Assembly: GCA_964523395.1 (NCBI GenBank)
Contig: CAZFXS010000012.1
Coordinates: 5,089 to 69,088, forward strand
Source: JANYJZ01 sp964523395
GTDB lineage: Bacteria; Bacteroidota; Ignavibacteria; UBA10030; SZUA-254
Length of the DNA: 64,000 bases
Reading direction: 5' to 3'
Both the position numbers and the translations under genes were made by a program. The notes beneath the pieces are model-generated. The model was not told the DNA's origin, did not search any database, and was given only the letters and a program-made list of their open reading frames with translations. How positions within the stretch are numbered: the first letter of the stretch is position 1; each line of letters begins with the position of its first letter. This document shows, piece by piece, positions 9,671 to 19,262 of this stretch.

Positions 9671-10807
9671 TCAGGCGGCGGGTACCCCCGAAAGGAGCAA
9701 ACCGCTGATTTCATCGCAAACAGGATACCCTTTGTCGGTAAGGCGAAGGATTGACCTGTCCAGAACAGCGAGTTTGTCACTTAATATGTGTTGAATTGTT
9801 TCCCGGTTTGCGTCGAGCAAATCTATCCCATGCTGTCGTTTTATATTTTCGAGGTTAACACCGGTGCTTCGTAATCCCAGCATTACTGCTTCATCAAGCA
9901 ATTCATCGGCAGTGAGGGTTTCTTCGCCAACCACAGGGAACTCACTGTTGGAAATTTTTTCCAAATACGTCCGGAGGTTTGAAATATTCCACCACCTTTT
10001 TCCCATCCAGAATGAATGAGCAGACGGGCCGACGCCAAGATAATTCGTATTGTTCCAGTAATTGCAATTGTGGCGAGAGCGAAAGCCGGGTTTCGCGTAG
10101 TTTGACACTTCGTAATGCTCATACCCTGCTCCTGCAAGCACGTTCATGGTGTGCTCATACAGCTCGGCATCCTGCTCTGCCGGCAATGTCGATACCTGAC
10201 GCGATTCAACCATACGCGCGAGCGGGGTATTTTTCTCTACAATCAAACTGTATGCTGAAATGTGGTCGGGCTGAAGTGCGATGGCGCGGCGGAGGTTTTC
10301 ATCCCAGCGTTGCAATGTTTGTCCCGGAAGTGAAAAGATAAAATCAAGGCTGATATTTGTAAATCCGGCATCGCGCGCGAACCGCACACACTCTTCCGCC
10401 TGCGTTGCTGAGTGAATACGCGTCAGAAATTTCAAATCATCTTCATGAAACGACTGCACACCGAAGCTGAGCCGGTTAATTCCCGCTTTCTGAAATCCTT
10501 CCAGCCTTTTTCTGTCAACTGTTCCAGGATTTGTTTCGAGCGTAATCTCCGCGTCACTTGTAACATCAAACGCATCACGAATCAGATGAATAATGTCGCC
10601 GATTGTTCCGGGGGAAAGCAGTGACGGCGTCCCTCCTCCGAAGAAAATCGTCTCGAAGGCCTCGTCATTATAATGCGCGTACATGCCGATTTCCTTTTTC
10701 AGCGATTGCACAAACGCATCCATCGGATCCAGCGATTCAATGGAATAAAAATCGCAGTAAATGCATTTGTGTTCACAGAAAGGGATATGGAGGTAAAAAC
10801 TTGCCAC
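9671..10807 (-). CDS. hemW: HemW-like radical SAM heme chaperone
   Basis: 378 residues, normal for HemW. The radical SAM cluster motif is C-x3-C-x2-C in HIPFCEHKCIYCDF (cysteines 11, 15, 18), followed by GGGTPS. The family was long misnamed oxygen-independent coproporphyrinogen oxidase. HemW binds heme and delivers it to respiratory enzymes; true HemN has a different N-terminal region (C-x3-C-x2-C-x-C). Here the residue after the third cysteine is D, then F, so the fourth cysteine is absent, supporting HemW. It lies 60 bases downstream of a signal peptidase gene in the same direction. Confidence 0.9.
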   Translation of the reverse strand: MASFYLHIPFCEHKCIYCDFYSIESLDPMDAFVQSLKKEIGMYAHYNDEAFETIFFGGGTPSLLSPGTIGDIIHLIRDAFDVTSDAEITLETNPGTVDRKRLEGFQKAGINRLSFGVQSFHEDDLKFLTRIHSATQAEECVRFARDAGFTNISLDFIFSLPGQTLQRWDENLRRAIALQPDHISAYSLIVEKNTPLARMVESRQVSTLPAEQDAELYEHTMNVLAGAGYEHYEVSNYAKPGFRSRHNCNYWNNTNYLGVGPSAHSFWMGKRWWNISNLRTYLEKISNSEFPVVGEETLTADELLDEAVMLGLRSTGVNLENIKRQHGIDLLDANRETIQHILSDKLAVLDRSILRLTDKGYPVCDEISGLLLSGVPAA

Positions 10808-10867
10808 CGGAATTCAGATTATTATTTTATGGAATATCCCACCCATTCATGGGTGAGTGAATGGAAA

Positions 10868-11671
10868 TCAACGAACAAAATTGCCGATCCGGCTCCATCG
10901 CACTGCCGAGAAGAAATTTTCAGGTTCATCTTTAGTGCGGGAAGGATTTACCGACCAATAGACCATCATCGCGTTGCCGACCACATTTTCTTCAGGAAGA
11001 AATCCCCATGCCCTGCTGTCGAAACTATGATCGAGATTATCACCAAGAACGAAGAGATAATCTTTTGCTATTGTATAATTACTCGCCGCGGCACCATCAA
11101 TAAATATTTCGCCATCGCCGTGAATTTCTGTCGTGTGTCCTTCCCGCTGAATCAAACTCTTCCACATCGAATAATTTTGGCGGGACAGCTCCACAACATC
11201 CCCTTTTTTCGGCACACGCACCTGTTCAAAATCTCCCTGTGCAATATTCTTAGTATTCGGAATATTCAACACTGCATCATTCACAACAATATTACCACGC
11301 TGCAGTGAAACTTCATCGCCGGGTAATCCGGCACACCGTTTCACAAAATATCTGGGAAGAGAAAGTTCCTCGTCTCTGCGTTCGTCAGGAAATTCAAACA
11401 CAATCACATCTCCGCGTTGTACGGAACGGAGACCAGGAAAATGAAAGAAAGGAAGTCCTGACTGAAGCAGAGGAAGACGTTTCGGTGTTGTTGCTCCATA
11501 CAATAATTTATTGACAAGCACGTAGTCCCCCCTTAGCAATGTTCCTTCCATGGATGCGGAAGGAACATACACCGCGTCGAGCACAAAGCATTTTGTGAGA
11601 AAAGCGACCACCACCGCAAGCAGGATGATCGAAAGATATTCTTTCACTATGTTCAGGAAAGAACGAAGCAT
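10868..11671 (-). CDS. lepB: Signal peptidase I, second tandem copy
   Basis: About 267 residues. The enzyme cleaves signal peptides on the outer face of the inner membrane with a Ser-Lys dyad: serine in VPSASMEGTL, lysine in YFVKRCAGLPGD, and box E GDNLDHSFDSRAWG. One N-terminal transmembrane segment (YLSIILLAVVVAFL) anchors it. An upstream start at 11716 would overlap the first copy by 31 bases; I chose the ATG at 11669-11671, fifteen bases after that stop. The two copies differ clearly in sequence, so this is an old duplication. Confidence 0.9.
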   Translation of the reverse strand: MLRSFLNIVKEYLSIILLAVVVAFLTKCFVLDAVYVPSASMEGTLLRGDYVLVNKLLYGATTPKRLPLLQSGLPFFHFPGLRSVQRGDVIVFEFPDERRDEELSLPRYFVKRCAGLPGDEVSLQRGNIVVNDAVLNIPNTKNIAQGDFEQVRVPKKGDVVELSRQNYSMWKSLIQREGHTTEIHGDGEIFIDGAAASNYTIAKDYLFVLGDNLDHSFDSRAWGFLPEENVVGNAMMVYWSVNPSRTKDEPENFFSAVRWSRIGNFVR

Positions 11672-11685
11672 ACAACTTCGCCTGT

Positions 11686-12588
11686 TTACCGGACGAGCGT
11701 TCCGAACCTCAACCACCTGATGGTGGGAATCTTATCGGCAACATTGAAAATTGAAATATCAGGATCCCACGACCAGTATACAATGAGCGGCGTACCAATA
11801 ACAGATTCTTTCGGGATGAATCCCCAGAAGCGGCTGTCAAGGCTATTGTCACGGTTGTCACCCATGCCAAACACGTAATCGCGTTCAACAGTGTAGCTTG
11901 TCGTCTCTTTGCCGTCAATCCGTATCGTGCCGTTGGCAATTTCCAACTTGTGCCCTTCACGCTTGATGAAGGTATCCCACTGCATGATGTTGTTGCCGTT
12001 AAGTTCAACAATGTCGCCTTTTTTTGGAACGATAACCGGTCCGTAATTGTCTTCGTTGAAGTTCGATCCTTTGGGAAAAATTCTCGGATCAGGAAAGTGC
12101 GGCGGTTTTATCATTGTCTGATTAAACTTGATGTTGCGGGGATTTGAAGCCTGTTTCCCGTTCACATAGACAACACGGTTAACAATTTCGAGCGTATCCC
12201 CCGCGACAGCAATGCAGCGTTTCAGATAGTAGGCAAAATCCTGAGGCTCAACTTCGTCCCGGTTTCCCGGAAAGATAAAAACGATGACATCGTTCCGCTC
12301 AACATCCCACAGAGCGGGCAGTTTGAATGAAGGAATTTTCGTCGCGGTAAACGGTATGGTCTTGGGTGTCGTCCCGCCGAAAATAAATTTGTTGACCAGC
12401 AAAAAATCCCCTGTCATAATTTCGTTTTCCATCGAACCGGTCGGCACCTCGAATGAAGCAAGCACAAAGCTGTTCAGCAAAAGAAACGCGCCGGCAATAA
12501 TGCCGAATTCTTTCAACCATGCTTTGAGGGTGTTTTTTGGGGTTGCCGGATTTCCCGCCTTCGACTCTTTCTCCGTTGCTTTTGCCAT
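11686..12588 (-). CDS. lepB: Signal peptidase I, first tandem copy
   Basis: 300 residues. Catalytic serine in VPTGSMENEI, lysine in YYLKRCIAVAGD and box E GDNRDNSLDSRFWG are all present, with one N-terminal membrane anchor (FGIIAGAFLLLNSFVLA). It processes Sec-exported precursors. It follows lepA by 80 bases, the lepA-lepB order known from many bacteria, and is followed by a second copy. An insertion between the serine and lysine boxes makes it longer than the second copy. Both look active. Confidence 0.92.
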   Translation of the reverse strand: MAKATEKESKAGNPATPKNTLKAWLKEFGIIAGAFLLLNSFVLASFEVPTGSMENEIMTGDFLLVNKFIFGGTTPKTIPFTATKIPSFKLPALWDVERNDVIVFIFPGNRDEVEPQDFAYYLKRCIAVAGDTLEIVNRVVYVNGKQASNPRNIKFNQTMIKPPHFPDPRIFPKGSNFNEDNYGPVIVPKKGDIVELNGNNIMQWDTFIKREGHKLEIANGTIRIDGKETTSYTVERDYVFGMGDNRDNSLDSRFWGFIPKESVIGTPLIVYWSWDPDISIFNVADKIPTIRWLRFGTLVR

Positions 12589-12668
12589 TGTTACTCCAGT
12601 ATAATTAACAAACTTCTAAAAATATTTTCTTACTTTTCTCTCACACTTCGACTACGCTCAGTATGAAA

Positions 12669-14465
12669 TCATTCTTCCATTGCAAGTACCGCGAGAAACG
12701 CTTCCTGCGGAATTTCCACTCTGCCTACCTGCTTCATACGGCGTTTGCCTTCTTTTTGTTTCTCAAGAAGTTTGCGTTTACGGCTGATGTCCCCGCCGTA
12801 ACATTTCGCGATAACATTCTTCCGCATCGCGGAAATCGAATCGCGGGCGATAACCTTGCTGCCGATTGCCGCCTGAATCACCACTTCGAACATCTGTCGC
12901 GGAATAAGCTTACGCAGCTTCGCGCAAAGCTTCTTTCCCCATTCGTATGACTTGTCGCGGTGAACGATGGTAGAAAGCGCGTCAACCGGTTCGCCGTTCA
13001 GTAAGATGTCCAACTTAACGAGATCGGATTCACGGTTTTCTAAAAACTCATAATCAAGCGAAGCGTAACCGCGCGAGGTTGATTTCAGTTTATCGTAAAA
13101 ATCAAAAATAATTTCTGACAAAGGAATTTCATACCGTAAATCAGCGCGTGTCGGATCGATGTATGTTGTATTTTTATAGACGCCTCTGCGGTCTGTGCAC
13201 AATTTCATGATGTTGCCGATGTATTCCGTCGGGACGATAATCTGCGCCTTGATATACGGTTCCTCAACATGCTCGATTTCTCCCGCCGGAGGCATGAACG
13301 CGGGATTATCGACCAGAACCACTTCGCCGTTTAATTTAACCACACGGTATTCTACGTTTGGTACAGTGGTGATAAGTTCCTGCTCATACTCACGCTCTAA
13401 ACGCTCCTGTATGATTTCCATGTGGAGAAGTCCGAGAAACCCCGCGCGGAAACCGAAGCCCAATGCGACAGACGATTCCGGCTCAAAGATAAGCGAAGCA
13501 TCGTTCATGCGGAGCTTTTCAAGCGAGTCCCTCAAGTCGGCAAAGTTATCGGCGTTCACCGGATAGAGTCCGGCAAACACCATCGGCTTTGCTTCTTTGT
13601 AACCGGAGAGCGGACCATCCGATGGATTGTCTGCATTTGTAATTGTATCCCCGACTTTTGTATCATGCACATCTTTCGCACCTGGAATAATATATCCGAC
13701 ATCTCCCGCTGACAGAACACCGGTGCGAACTCTTTGCATATCAAGGACACCAACTTCCTCGGCATCAAATATTTTATTCGTCGCGAAGAACTTTATTTTA
13801 TCTTTTTCTTTGACAGTTCCGTCAACAACACGGACATATACAACAGAGCCGCGATAACCATCAAACAGTGAATCAAAAATCAGTGCTTTCAGAGTAGCAT
13901 TTGGATCGCCCTTCGGAGAAGGAATCTTTTTTACTACTGCTTCCAGAATCTCATCCACACCCAACTTCATCTTCGCGCTTGTAAGGATAATATCTTCATC
14001 CTTGCATCCGATTAAATCCATGATCTGGTGCTTGACGGAATCAACCATCGCGCTCGGCAAATCGATTTTGTTGATGACGGGGATGATTTCGAGTCCGGCA
14101 TCGATTGCCAGATAAAGATTGCTGATGGTTTGCGCTTCAACGCCCTGTGACGCGTCCACGACAAGGATGGCGCCTTCGCACGCGGCGAGCGAACGGGAAA
14201 CTTCATATGAAAAATCGACGTGGCCCGGAGTATCGATAAGATTGAGTGTGTACTGCTTGCCATCCTGCGCTTTATATTTCATCTGGATGGCGTGAAGCTT
14301 GATGGTAATGCCGCGTTCCTGCTCGAGTTCCATATCATCGAGCACCTGGTTGGTTTTCATCTCGCGGGCGGTGATGGTGCCGGTCCGCTCTAACAGCCGG
14401 TCGGCAATGGTCGATTTGCCATGATCAATATGCGCGATGATGCAGAAGTTCCGAATGTGTTCCAT
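12669..14465 (-). CDS. lepA: Elongation factor 4 (LepA) GTPase
   Basis: 598 residues, the usual LepA length. G-domain motifs are AHIDHGKST (P loop, about residue 10), the switch region with RGITIK, DTPGHVDFSYEV (G3) and NKIDLP (G4). The LepA-specific C-terminal domain ends with KCYGGDISRKRKLLEKQKEG, and GFRAGFLGLLHMEI is also conserved. It acts on stalled or misplaced ribosomes. It is the first gene of a minus-strand run with the two signal peptidases. Confidence 0.97.
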   Translation of the reverse strand: MEHIRNFCIIAHIDHGKSTIADRLLERTGTITAREMKTNQVLDDMELEQERGITIKLHAIQMKYKAQDGKQYTLNLIDTPGHVDFSYEVSRSLAACEGAILVVDASQGVEAQTISNLYLAIDAGLEIIPVINKIDLPSAMVDSVKHQIMDLIGCKDEDIILTSAKMKLGVDEILEAVVKKIPSPKGDPNATLKALIFDSLFDGYRGSVVYVRVVDGTVKEKDKIKFFATNKIFDAEEVGVLDMQRVRTGVLSAGDVGYIIPGAKDVHDTKVGDTITNADNPSDGPLSGYKEAKPMVFAGLYPVNADNFADLRDSLEKLRMNDASLIFEPESSVALGFGFRAGFLGLLHMEIIQERLEREYEQELITTVPNVEYRVVKLNGEVVLVDNPAFMPPAGEIEHVEEPYIKAQIIVPTEYIGNIMKLCTDRRGVYKNTTYIDPTRADLRYEIPLSEIIFDFYDKLKSTSRGYASLDYEFLENRESDLVKLDILLNGEPVDALSTIVHRDKSYEWGKKLCAKLRKLIPRQMFEVVIQAAIGSKVIARDSISAMRKNVIAKCYGGDISRKRKLLEKQKEGKRRMKQVGRVEIPQEAFLAVLAMEE

Positions 14466-14512
14466 TCAACGATGATATGTGGGGAAAATAAGCAAAATTC
14501 AGAGTGTAAGAA

Positions 14513-14541
14513 AAGCAATCCCGCTCAAATCAAGCGGGATT
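14513..14541 (-). terminator. Rho-independent terminator after the WNG-repeat protein
   Basis: AATCCCGCT (14517-14525) pairs with AGCGGGATT (14533-14541), loop of seven. On the minus strand the hairpin is followed by GCTTTT. It sits between the stop at 14645 and the lepA start. Confidence 0.65.
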
Positions 14542-14644
14542 CGGACAAAATATAGCACAATATAGAGAGAGTTGCAAGGAAGAGAGAGGCATTTGCGAAT
14601 TGCAAATTTCGATTTACAACTTTAAGAAACCACACAAGATTTAA

Positions 14645-17125
14645 TTACTTAATCAGAAGCATTTTTTGTGTTAAAGATTTCTCTTCCACAGTTAGCCTAC
14701 AAATATAAATACCACTAGAGTAAGAACTCAAATTAACTTCAACTTTGTGGATACCATTTCTTTGAAGTGCATGAAAAACAGTTTCAATTTTTCTACCAAA
14801 AAGATCAAAAATTTCAAGTACAACTTCGGATTCTCTCTCGAGGGAATATTGAATCGTTGTTGATGGATTAAATGGGTTCGGATAATTAGGGAACAATGCA
14901 TAATTGTGTGGCACATCAGGACTATCTTTGACCGGTGTAATGCCAGAGTCCCAAATTGCAAACCCGGTTGATGGAACATTTCCTGCCTGTGTAAATGACC
15001 CTCCAACGTATACCAAATTATTCTTAACAGCAACAGCCGCGACTTCTTTATCCATTCCTAGATTTAAACTGCTCCATTGACTACCATTCCATTGAGCAAT
15101 ATAATTTACAAGAACTCCTCCTGCAGTATTAAACCAACCTCCTGCATAAACGTTACCATAATCATCCGTAGAAATAGCCATCGCTTGGCTTGGAGTGGAA
15201 TAACCATTGAAAACACCTGTACCTAAAGCGTCCCAACTTGTCCCATTCCACTTTGCAACTCCATTTGCGGGTGTTGTACCAGCATAACTAAAATAACCAC
15301 CAATGTAAACATTAGAACCCTTGGTGGATACAGTATACACAATTCCATTAGCTCCACCCCCGAGTACTTGCCAACTGTTTCCATCCCACTTTTGTATACC
15401 CCCTGATGGAGTACCTGTGCCTGCATACAATGTCCCATCATCAGAAACCGCTAAAGCATTTACAGGTGAGTTTAACCCTGTTCCTAAGGCAATAAACGTT
15501 GTACCATTCCATTTTGCGACATTAAAAGAATAATATCCATAACTATACATTGAAAAAAATCCGCCGACGTAGACATTACCATCTTTATCAACAGCTACCG
15601 ACGACAATGTTCCATTAAATGAAATTCCCTGCCACTTTTGTCCATTCCATCTTGCAAGCCTTGTCGCAGGAACACTCCCTGCCATTGTAAAACCTCCTGC
15701 CACGTAAATATCTGTATCGTTTCTAACCGCTATTGACATCACATTGCCGTTCAAACCACCTTTAAGAGAATCCCAATTTGTGCCGTTCCAACAAGCAATA
15801 TTATTTACTTTAACATTTCCGGCTTGTAAAAAATTCCCTCCTACATAAACCTTATCTGTTTCTGTAACGCCAATAGCTTGTACAAAGCCGGTAAGACCGT
15901 TGCTTAAACCTGAGCTTAATGCGCTCCATTCGGATCCATTCCATTTAGCAATATTTGCGGCATTTGTACCTCCGGCATCCCAGAAACTACCAGCTACATA
16001 CACTTCATTTTCTTTTATTACTAACGCAAATCCCATATTCGCAATAACGGTTCCCAGTCCGACTAATCCTGTATGGCCTCCATTTGACATTGGATGCCAT
16101 TGGCTTCCGTCCCAACGAGCAACACTATTGACCGTGTCTCCATTGAACGTGACAAAAAAGCCACACACGTAAAGATCACCATCGGGGGCTATCGCCAATG
16201 ATTGGATCGAATAAGTATTATTTGGCAAGCCAGTTTCGATCATAACTGGACCTTCTCCAGTCACCAGACCAATCCCACCATTTTTGCCACCCACATAGAC
16301 ATGGGTCGAATCGATTGCGATTGCAGAGACATTATCTCCCACAGGGCTATTTACATAAAACCATTCGCCCTGATAAAATTTTACCAAACCATAAACACCA
16401 ACATTTCCCGCTCGATTGAAATTTCCTCCAATATACACTGTATCACCGCGAGATACCAAGACCCTTACCAAAGAACTGACTCCGTTATTAGGGTACGTTC
16501 CAAAAGCTTTCCATTTTGAACCGTCCCATTCTGCAAAATTTGACGCAATTGTGGTGTCAGCTTGAGTGAATTCACCGCCAACGTACAGCTTCCCATTTTC
16601 GGTAATACACAGTGCATAAACATACCCATTCATCCCTGAACCGAGAGACGACCAACTTGTACCATTCCAACGCGCTATCGAATTAGCAGTAATATTACCG
16701 GCTTTTGTAAAGCTACCTGCTATATATATATCAGTACCTTTTACAGCAATTGCATACACATAACCTCCCGTCACACCCCCGCCCAGTGCTGACCATTTAT
16801 GTCCATCCCATTTTACAATGTGATTTACCAAGACATTCTCTGCCCATATAAATTCGCCACCGAGATAAATATTTCCAAGAGAATCTTTAGCCATAGCAAA
16901 AACAGCTCCTCGGACACCGTTGGGTTGACCAAAATCGCCGAGCCAGGTACCATCAAGTGAATGGCTTAAAAAGGAGGAAACATTGTTCTCAAATGGTGCA
17001 ACTTCATTAACTGACGAGACCTCTTCTAAATTCTCAATTTCAGTAATACGAAAACTCTGTGAGAATACAAAAGAATTAATGAGAACGAAGAAGGGTAATA
17101 AGAACCTATGAATAGAGAATGGCAT
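14645..17125 (-). CDS. Secreted WNG..W repeat protein with type IX sorting domain
   Basis: 826 residues with a signal peptide (LLPFFVLINSFVFSQ). The body is built from about thirteen units of 45-60 residues with the pattern YVGGxF..AGN....IAxWNGxxWSxLG, which predicts beta-propeller or beta-solenoid repeats. One or two units in the middle are degenerate. The C-terminus holds the sorting domain (NYPNPFNPSTTIQYSL, then GIYICRLTVEEKSLTQKMLL), which directs outer-membrane export by the type IX system. Base composition is visibly richer in AT than the flanking core genes. The function is unknown; adhesion or surface binding is a guess. Confidence 0.85.
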   Translation of the reverse strand: MPFSIHRFLLPFFVLINSFVFSQSFRITEIENLEEVSSVNEVAPFENNVSSFLSHSLDGTWLGDFGQPNGVRGAVFAMAKDSLGNIYLGGEFIWAENVLVNHIVKWDGHKWSALGGGVTGGYVYAIAVKGTDIYIAGSFTKAGNITANSIARWNGTSWSSLGSGMNGYVYALCITENGKLYVGGEFTQADTTIASNFAEWDGSKWKAFGTYPNNGVSSLVRVLVSRGDTVYIGGNFNRAGNVGVYGLVKFYQGEWFYVNSPVGDNVSAIAIDSTHVYVGGKNGGIGLVTGEGPVMIETGLPNNTYSIQSLAIAPDGDLYVCGFFVTFNGDTVNSVARWDGSQWHPMSNGGHTGLVGLGTVIANMGFALVIKENEVYVAGSFWDAGGTNAANIAKWNGSEWSALSSGLSNGLTGFVQAIGVTETDKVYVGGNFLQAGNVKVNNIACWNGTNWDSLKGGLNGNVMSIAVRNDTDIYVAGGFTMAGSVPATRLARWNGQKWQGISFNGTLSSVAVDKDGNVYVGGFFSMYSYGYYSFNVAKWNGTTFIALGTGLNSPVNALAVSDDGTLYAGTGTPSGGIQKWDGNSWQVLGGGANGIVYTVSTKGSNVYIGGYFSYAGTTPANGVAKWNGTSWDALGTGVFNGYSTPSQAMAISTDDYGNVYAGGWFNTAGGVLVNYIAQWNGSQWSSLNLGMDKEVAAVAVKNNLVYVGGSFTQAGNVPSTGFAIWDSGITPVKDSPDVPHNYALFPNYPNPFNPSTTIQYSLERESEVVLEIFDLFGRKIETVFHALQRNGIHKVEVNLSSYSSGIYICRLTVEEKSLTQKMLLIK

Positions 17126-17267
17126 TGAACCTATTGCATTTCAGAAATTTATGCTCCCGGTTTAATGGCATAAATTTACCTTTTTTTACTTTTATAAACA
17201 AGAATGTAACTCTGAATTACTTGTAATATTTATAGATTCATATACGCATAAAACTCTTTGTTTAAAC

Positions 17268-17296
17268 TTGACACTCTAACCGTTTTCCCCTATATT
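17268..17296 (+). promoter_or_regulatory. Sigma70-type promoter for the OmpA-like gene
   Basis: TTGACA (17268-17273), a 17-base spacer and TATATT (17291-17296). The predicted transcript would start near 17303 and leave a 5' leader of about 40 bases. Confidence 0.7.
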
Positions 17297-17343
17297 TTTC
17301 CAAGTTTATTAGCCTTCTTACCTTAATTTTACATTAGGTGAAT

Positions 17344-18852
17344 ATGAACAAGTATTACTTACGGTTTCAGATCGCAATCATCTTCTCCCTCTCTCTAACT
17401 TCATCCTTGTTTGGACAGGACAACGTCCGTAACCAGCTCTTTGGCGAAGCGAACCAGATGCTCGAACAGGTCAAGGAAAAGAAAGCCGATCTCCTTGCGC
17501 CGACAAGCTATGACCGGGCCATGAAGTATTACAATGAAGCGACAGCGGATTTTGGTCGCGGGGCAAATCTTGAAGACATCCGCGAAAAAGTAAAGAACGC
17601 GATGGTCTACTTCGCGAAAGCCCTGGATGACGGTAAAGCCGCCGAAGTAACGCTCCGCGGTGTCATGGCAGCCCGTACGGATGCCGCAAGCGCGGGTGCG
17701 ACAACTCACTCTGCCGAACTCTGGAAAAAAGGAGAATCGCAGTTTAATCAGGCCGCGCGTGAACTTGAAAGCGGCAGTGAAACCGGCGCGCGAAGAACCG
17801 CCGGCGAAGCGGAGGCATCATTCCGGTCCGCCGAACTGGAAGCGATCAAAACGAATTACCTCGCTCCCGCAAGAGTATTATTGAAGCAGGCAGATGACCT
17901 TGGAGTCAAGGAGAACGCACCAAACGCGCTCGCCCGCGCGAAAAAGTTTGTCGCGCAAGTCGAAGACTTGCTCAAACAAAACCGTTACGACACCGACGAA
18001 GCACGACATCTCGCGCAGGAAGCAAAGTACGAAGCCGCACATGCAATTTATCTGCATCGTATCATCTCCGAGATGAAACAAAAAGACAAAACATTCGAGG
18101 ACGTCATAGTGCAGAACGAAGCATACGTACAGGATATCGCTTCAGCTGTCAGTGTACGTGCCCGGTTTGATGAAGGTACGGCTCCTCCCGTAAAAGAAAT
18201 TATTAACGCAATCAAAGAACGCGATACGAAAATTAAAAAAGATGCCAGCTCGTTGCTGGAATCAGCCGAGACCATACGCGGAAAGGAAAGCGAGATCGAC
18301 AATCTCAAACAACGCGTTTCATCGATGGAAAACAGAGTCGGCTCTTTGACTGAAACAGAGCGACAGCTAAAGGAAGCTGGGAATGAACTCCAGCGAAAGC
18401 TCAATACGCAGAATGAACAGGAAGACGCAGTCAAACAGGTAACGAGAATGTTCACCGAGGAAGAAGGAAGTGTCATCAGGGACGGCAATAACATTATCAT
18501 CCGGTTATACGGACTAAGTTTTCCTGTCGGACAAAATATTATCGAACCGCAGTATGATGACCTTTTGTTAAAAGTGCAGAATGCCATCAAAAAATTCCCG
18601 AAATGCAATACAGCGATAGAAGGCCACACCGATTCACAGGGAAGCGACGAGGCCAATCAGATTTTATCCGAGGCAAGGGCGAAAGCCGTGGCGGAATACT
18701 TAATGGCAAATATGGGCGTGGAAATCCCGGTGAAGTCGCAGGGATTCGGCGAGAGCCGGCCTGTTGCTAGCAATGATACACCGGATGGAAGAGCAAAAAA
18801 CCGCCGCATCGATGTGGTCATAACTCCGGAATGGGCAATGAAAGGAAAATAA
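17344..18852 (+). CDS. OmpA-family peptidoglycan-binding outer-membrane or periplasmic protein
   Basis: 502 residues. A signal peptide ends near SLFGQ. Residues about 25-250 are helical, alanine-rich and DUF4398-like. A coiled coil follows (KGKESEIDNLKQRVSSMENR region), then a C-terminal OmpA domain with IEGHTDSQGSDEANQILSEA and GRAKNRRIDVVI, the residues that hold diaminopimelate in peptidoglycan. It probably links the outer membrane to the wall. A GTG at 17338 is also in frame but belongs to the AGGTG ribosome binding site, so I start at the ATG. The next gene starts within its stop codon (TAATG). Confidence 0.88.
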   Translation: MNKYYLRFQIAIIFSLSLTSSLFGQDNVRNQLFGEANQMLEQVKEKKADLLAPTSYDRAMKYYNEATADFGRGANLEDIREKVKNAMVYFAKALDDGKAAEVTLRGVMAARTDAASAGATTHSAELWKKGESQFNQAARELESGSETGARRTAGEAEASFRSAELEAIKTNYLAPARVLLKQADDLGVKENAPNALARAKKFVAQVEDLLKQNRYDTDEARHLAQEAKYEAAHAIYLHRIISEMKQKDKTFEDVIVQNEAYVQDIASAVSVRARFDEGTAPPVKEIINAIKERDTKIKKDASSLLESAETIRGKESEIDNLKQRVSSMENRVGSLTETERQLKEAGNELQRKLNTQNEQEDAVKQVTRMFTEEEGSVIRDGNNIIIRLYGLSFPVGQNIIEPQYDDLLLKVQNAIKKFPKCNTAIEGHTDSQGSDEANQILSEARAKAVAEYLMANMGVEIPVKSQGFGESRPVASNDTPDGRAKNRRIDVVITPEWAMKGK

Positions 18853-19262
18853 TGCCGGCAAAACGTAAAGCAAAAACTTCGAAGACATCCAGGAAACCAA
18901 TTCAGGGATTGCGGACTGCGGTGTATTATGTTCCGTCTCTTGATGGAGCAAAGAAATGGTACTCAGAAATTCTCGGTATCAAACCGTATTTTGATGAACC
19001 GTTCTATGTAGGATTTAATGTCGGCGGGTACGAACTTGGCCTGCATCCCGGCACTGCCGGCACTGGAAAACAGGATTATGGTGTGGGGGTTTATTGGGGA
19101 GTCGCAAACGCAGATGTCGCGTACAAACGACTGCTCAAGCTTGTAGGAAAAAAACATTCCAATGTGCAGGATGTCGGCGGCGGAATAAAAGTCGCAAGCG
19201 TGGTTGATCCCTTCGGTAACATATTTGGCATTATTGAGAACCCGCACTTTAGTTTGAAATGA
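18852..19262 (+). CDS. Glyoxalase/VOC-family protein
   Basis: About 136 residues. The start ATG shares its A with the previous stop (TAATG). After a basic N-terminal tail (AKRKAKTSKTSRK) the VOC fold is evident: YVPSLDGAKKWYSEILGIKPYF at the start of a beta-alpha-beta-beta-beta module and VVDPFGNIFGIIENP at its end. Members are metal-dependent lyases, dioxygenases or antibiotic-binding proteins; the substrate cannot be predicted. Translational coupling with the OmpA gene before it and a 4-base overlap with the next gene suggest one transcript. Confidence 0.82.
   Translation: MPAKRKAKTSKTSRKPIQGLRTAVYYVPSLDGAKKWYSEILGIKPYFDEPFYVGFNVGGYELGLHPGTAGTGKQDYGVGVYWGVANADVAYKRLLKLVGKKHSNVQDVGGGIKVASVVDPFGNIFGIIENPHFSLK

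Noticed and set aside
10840..10855. CACCCATTCATGGGTG hairpin upstream of hemW as a terminator
   Set aside because: The stem is short, the loop is tight and no T run follows on either strand.
12643..12666. CACTTCGACTACGCTCAGTATGA segment between lepA and the signal peptidase
   Set aside because: A fragment reminiscent of dispersed intergenic repeats, but only one copy is here and it has no structure to support a call.
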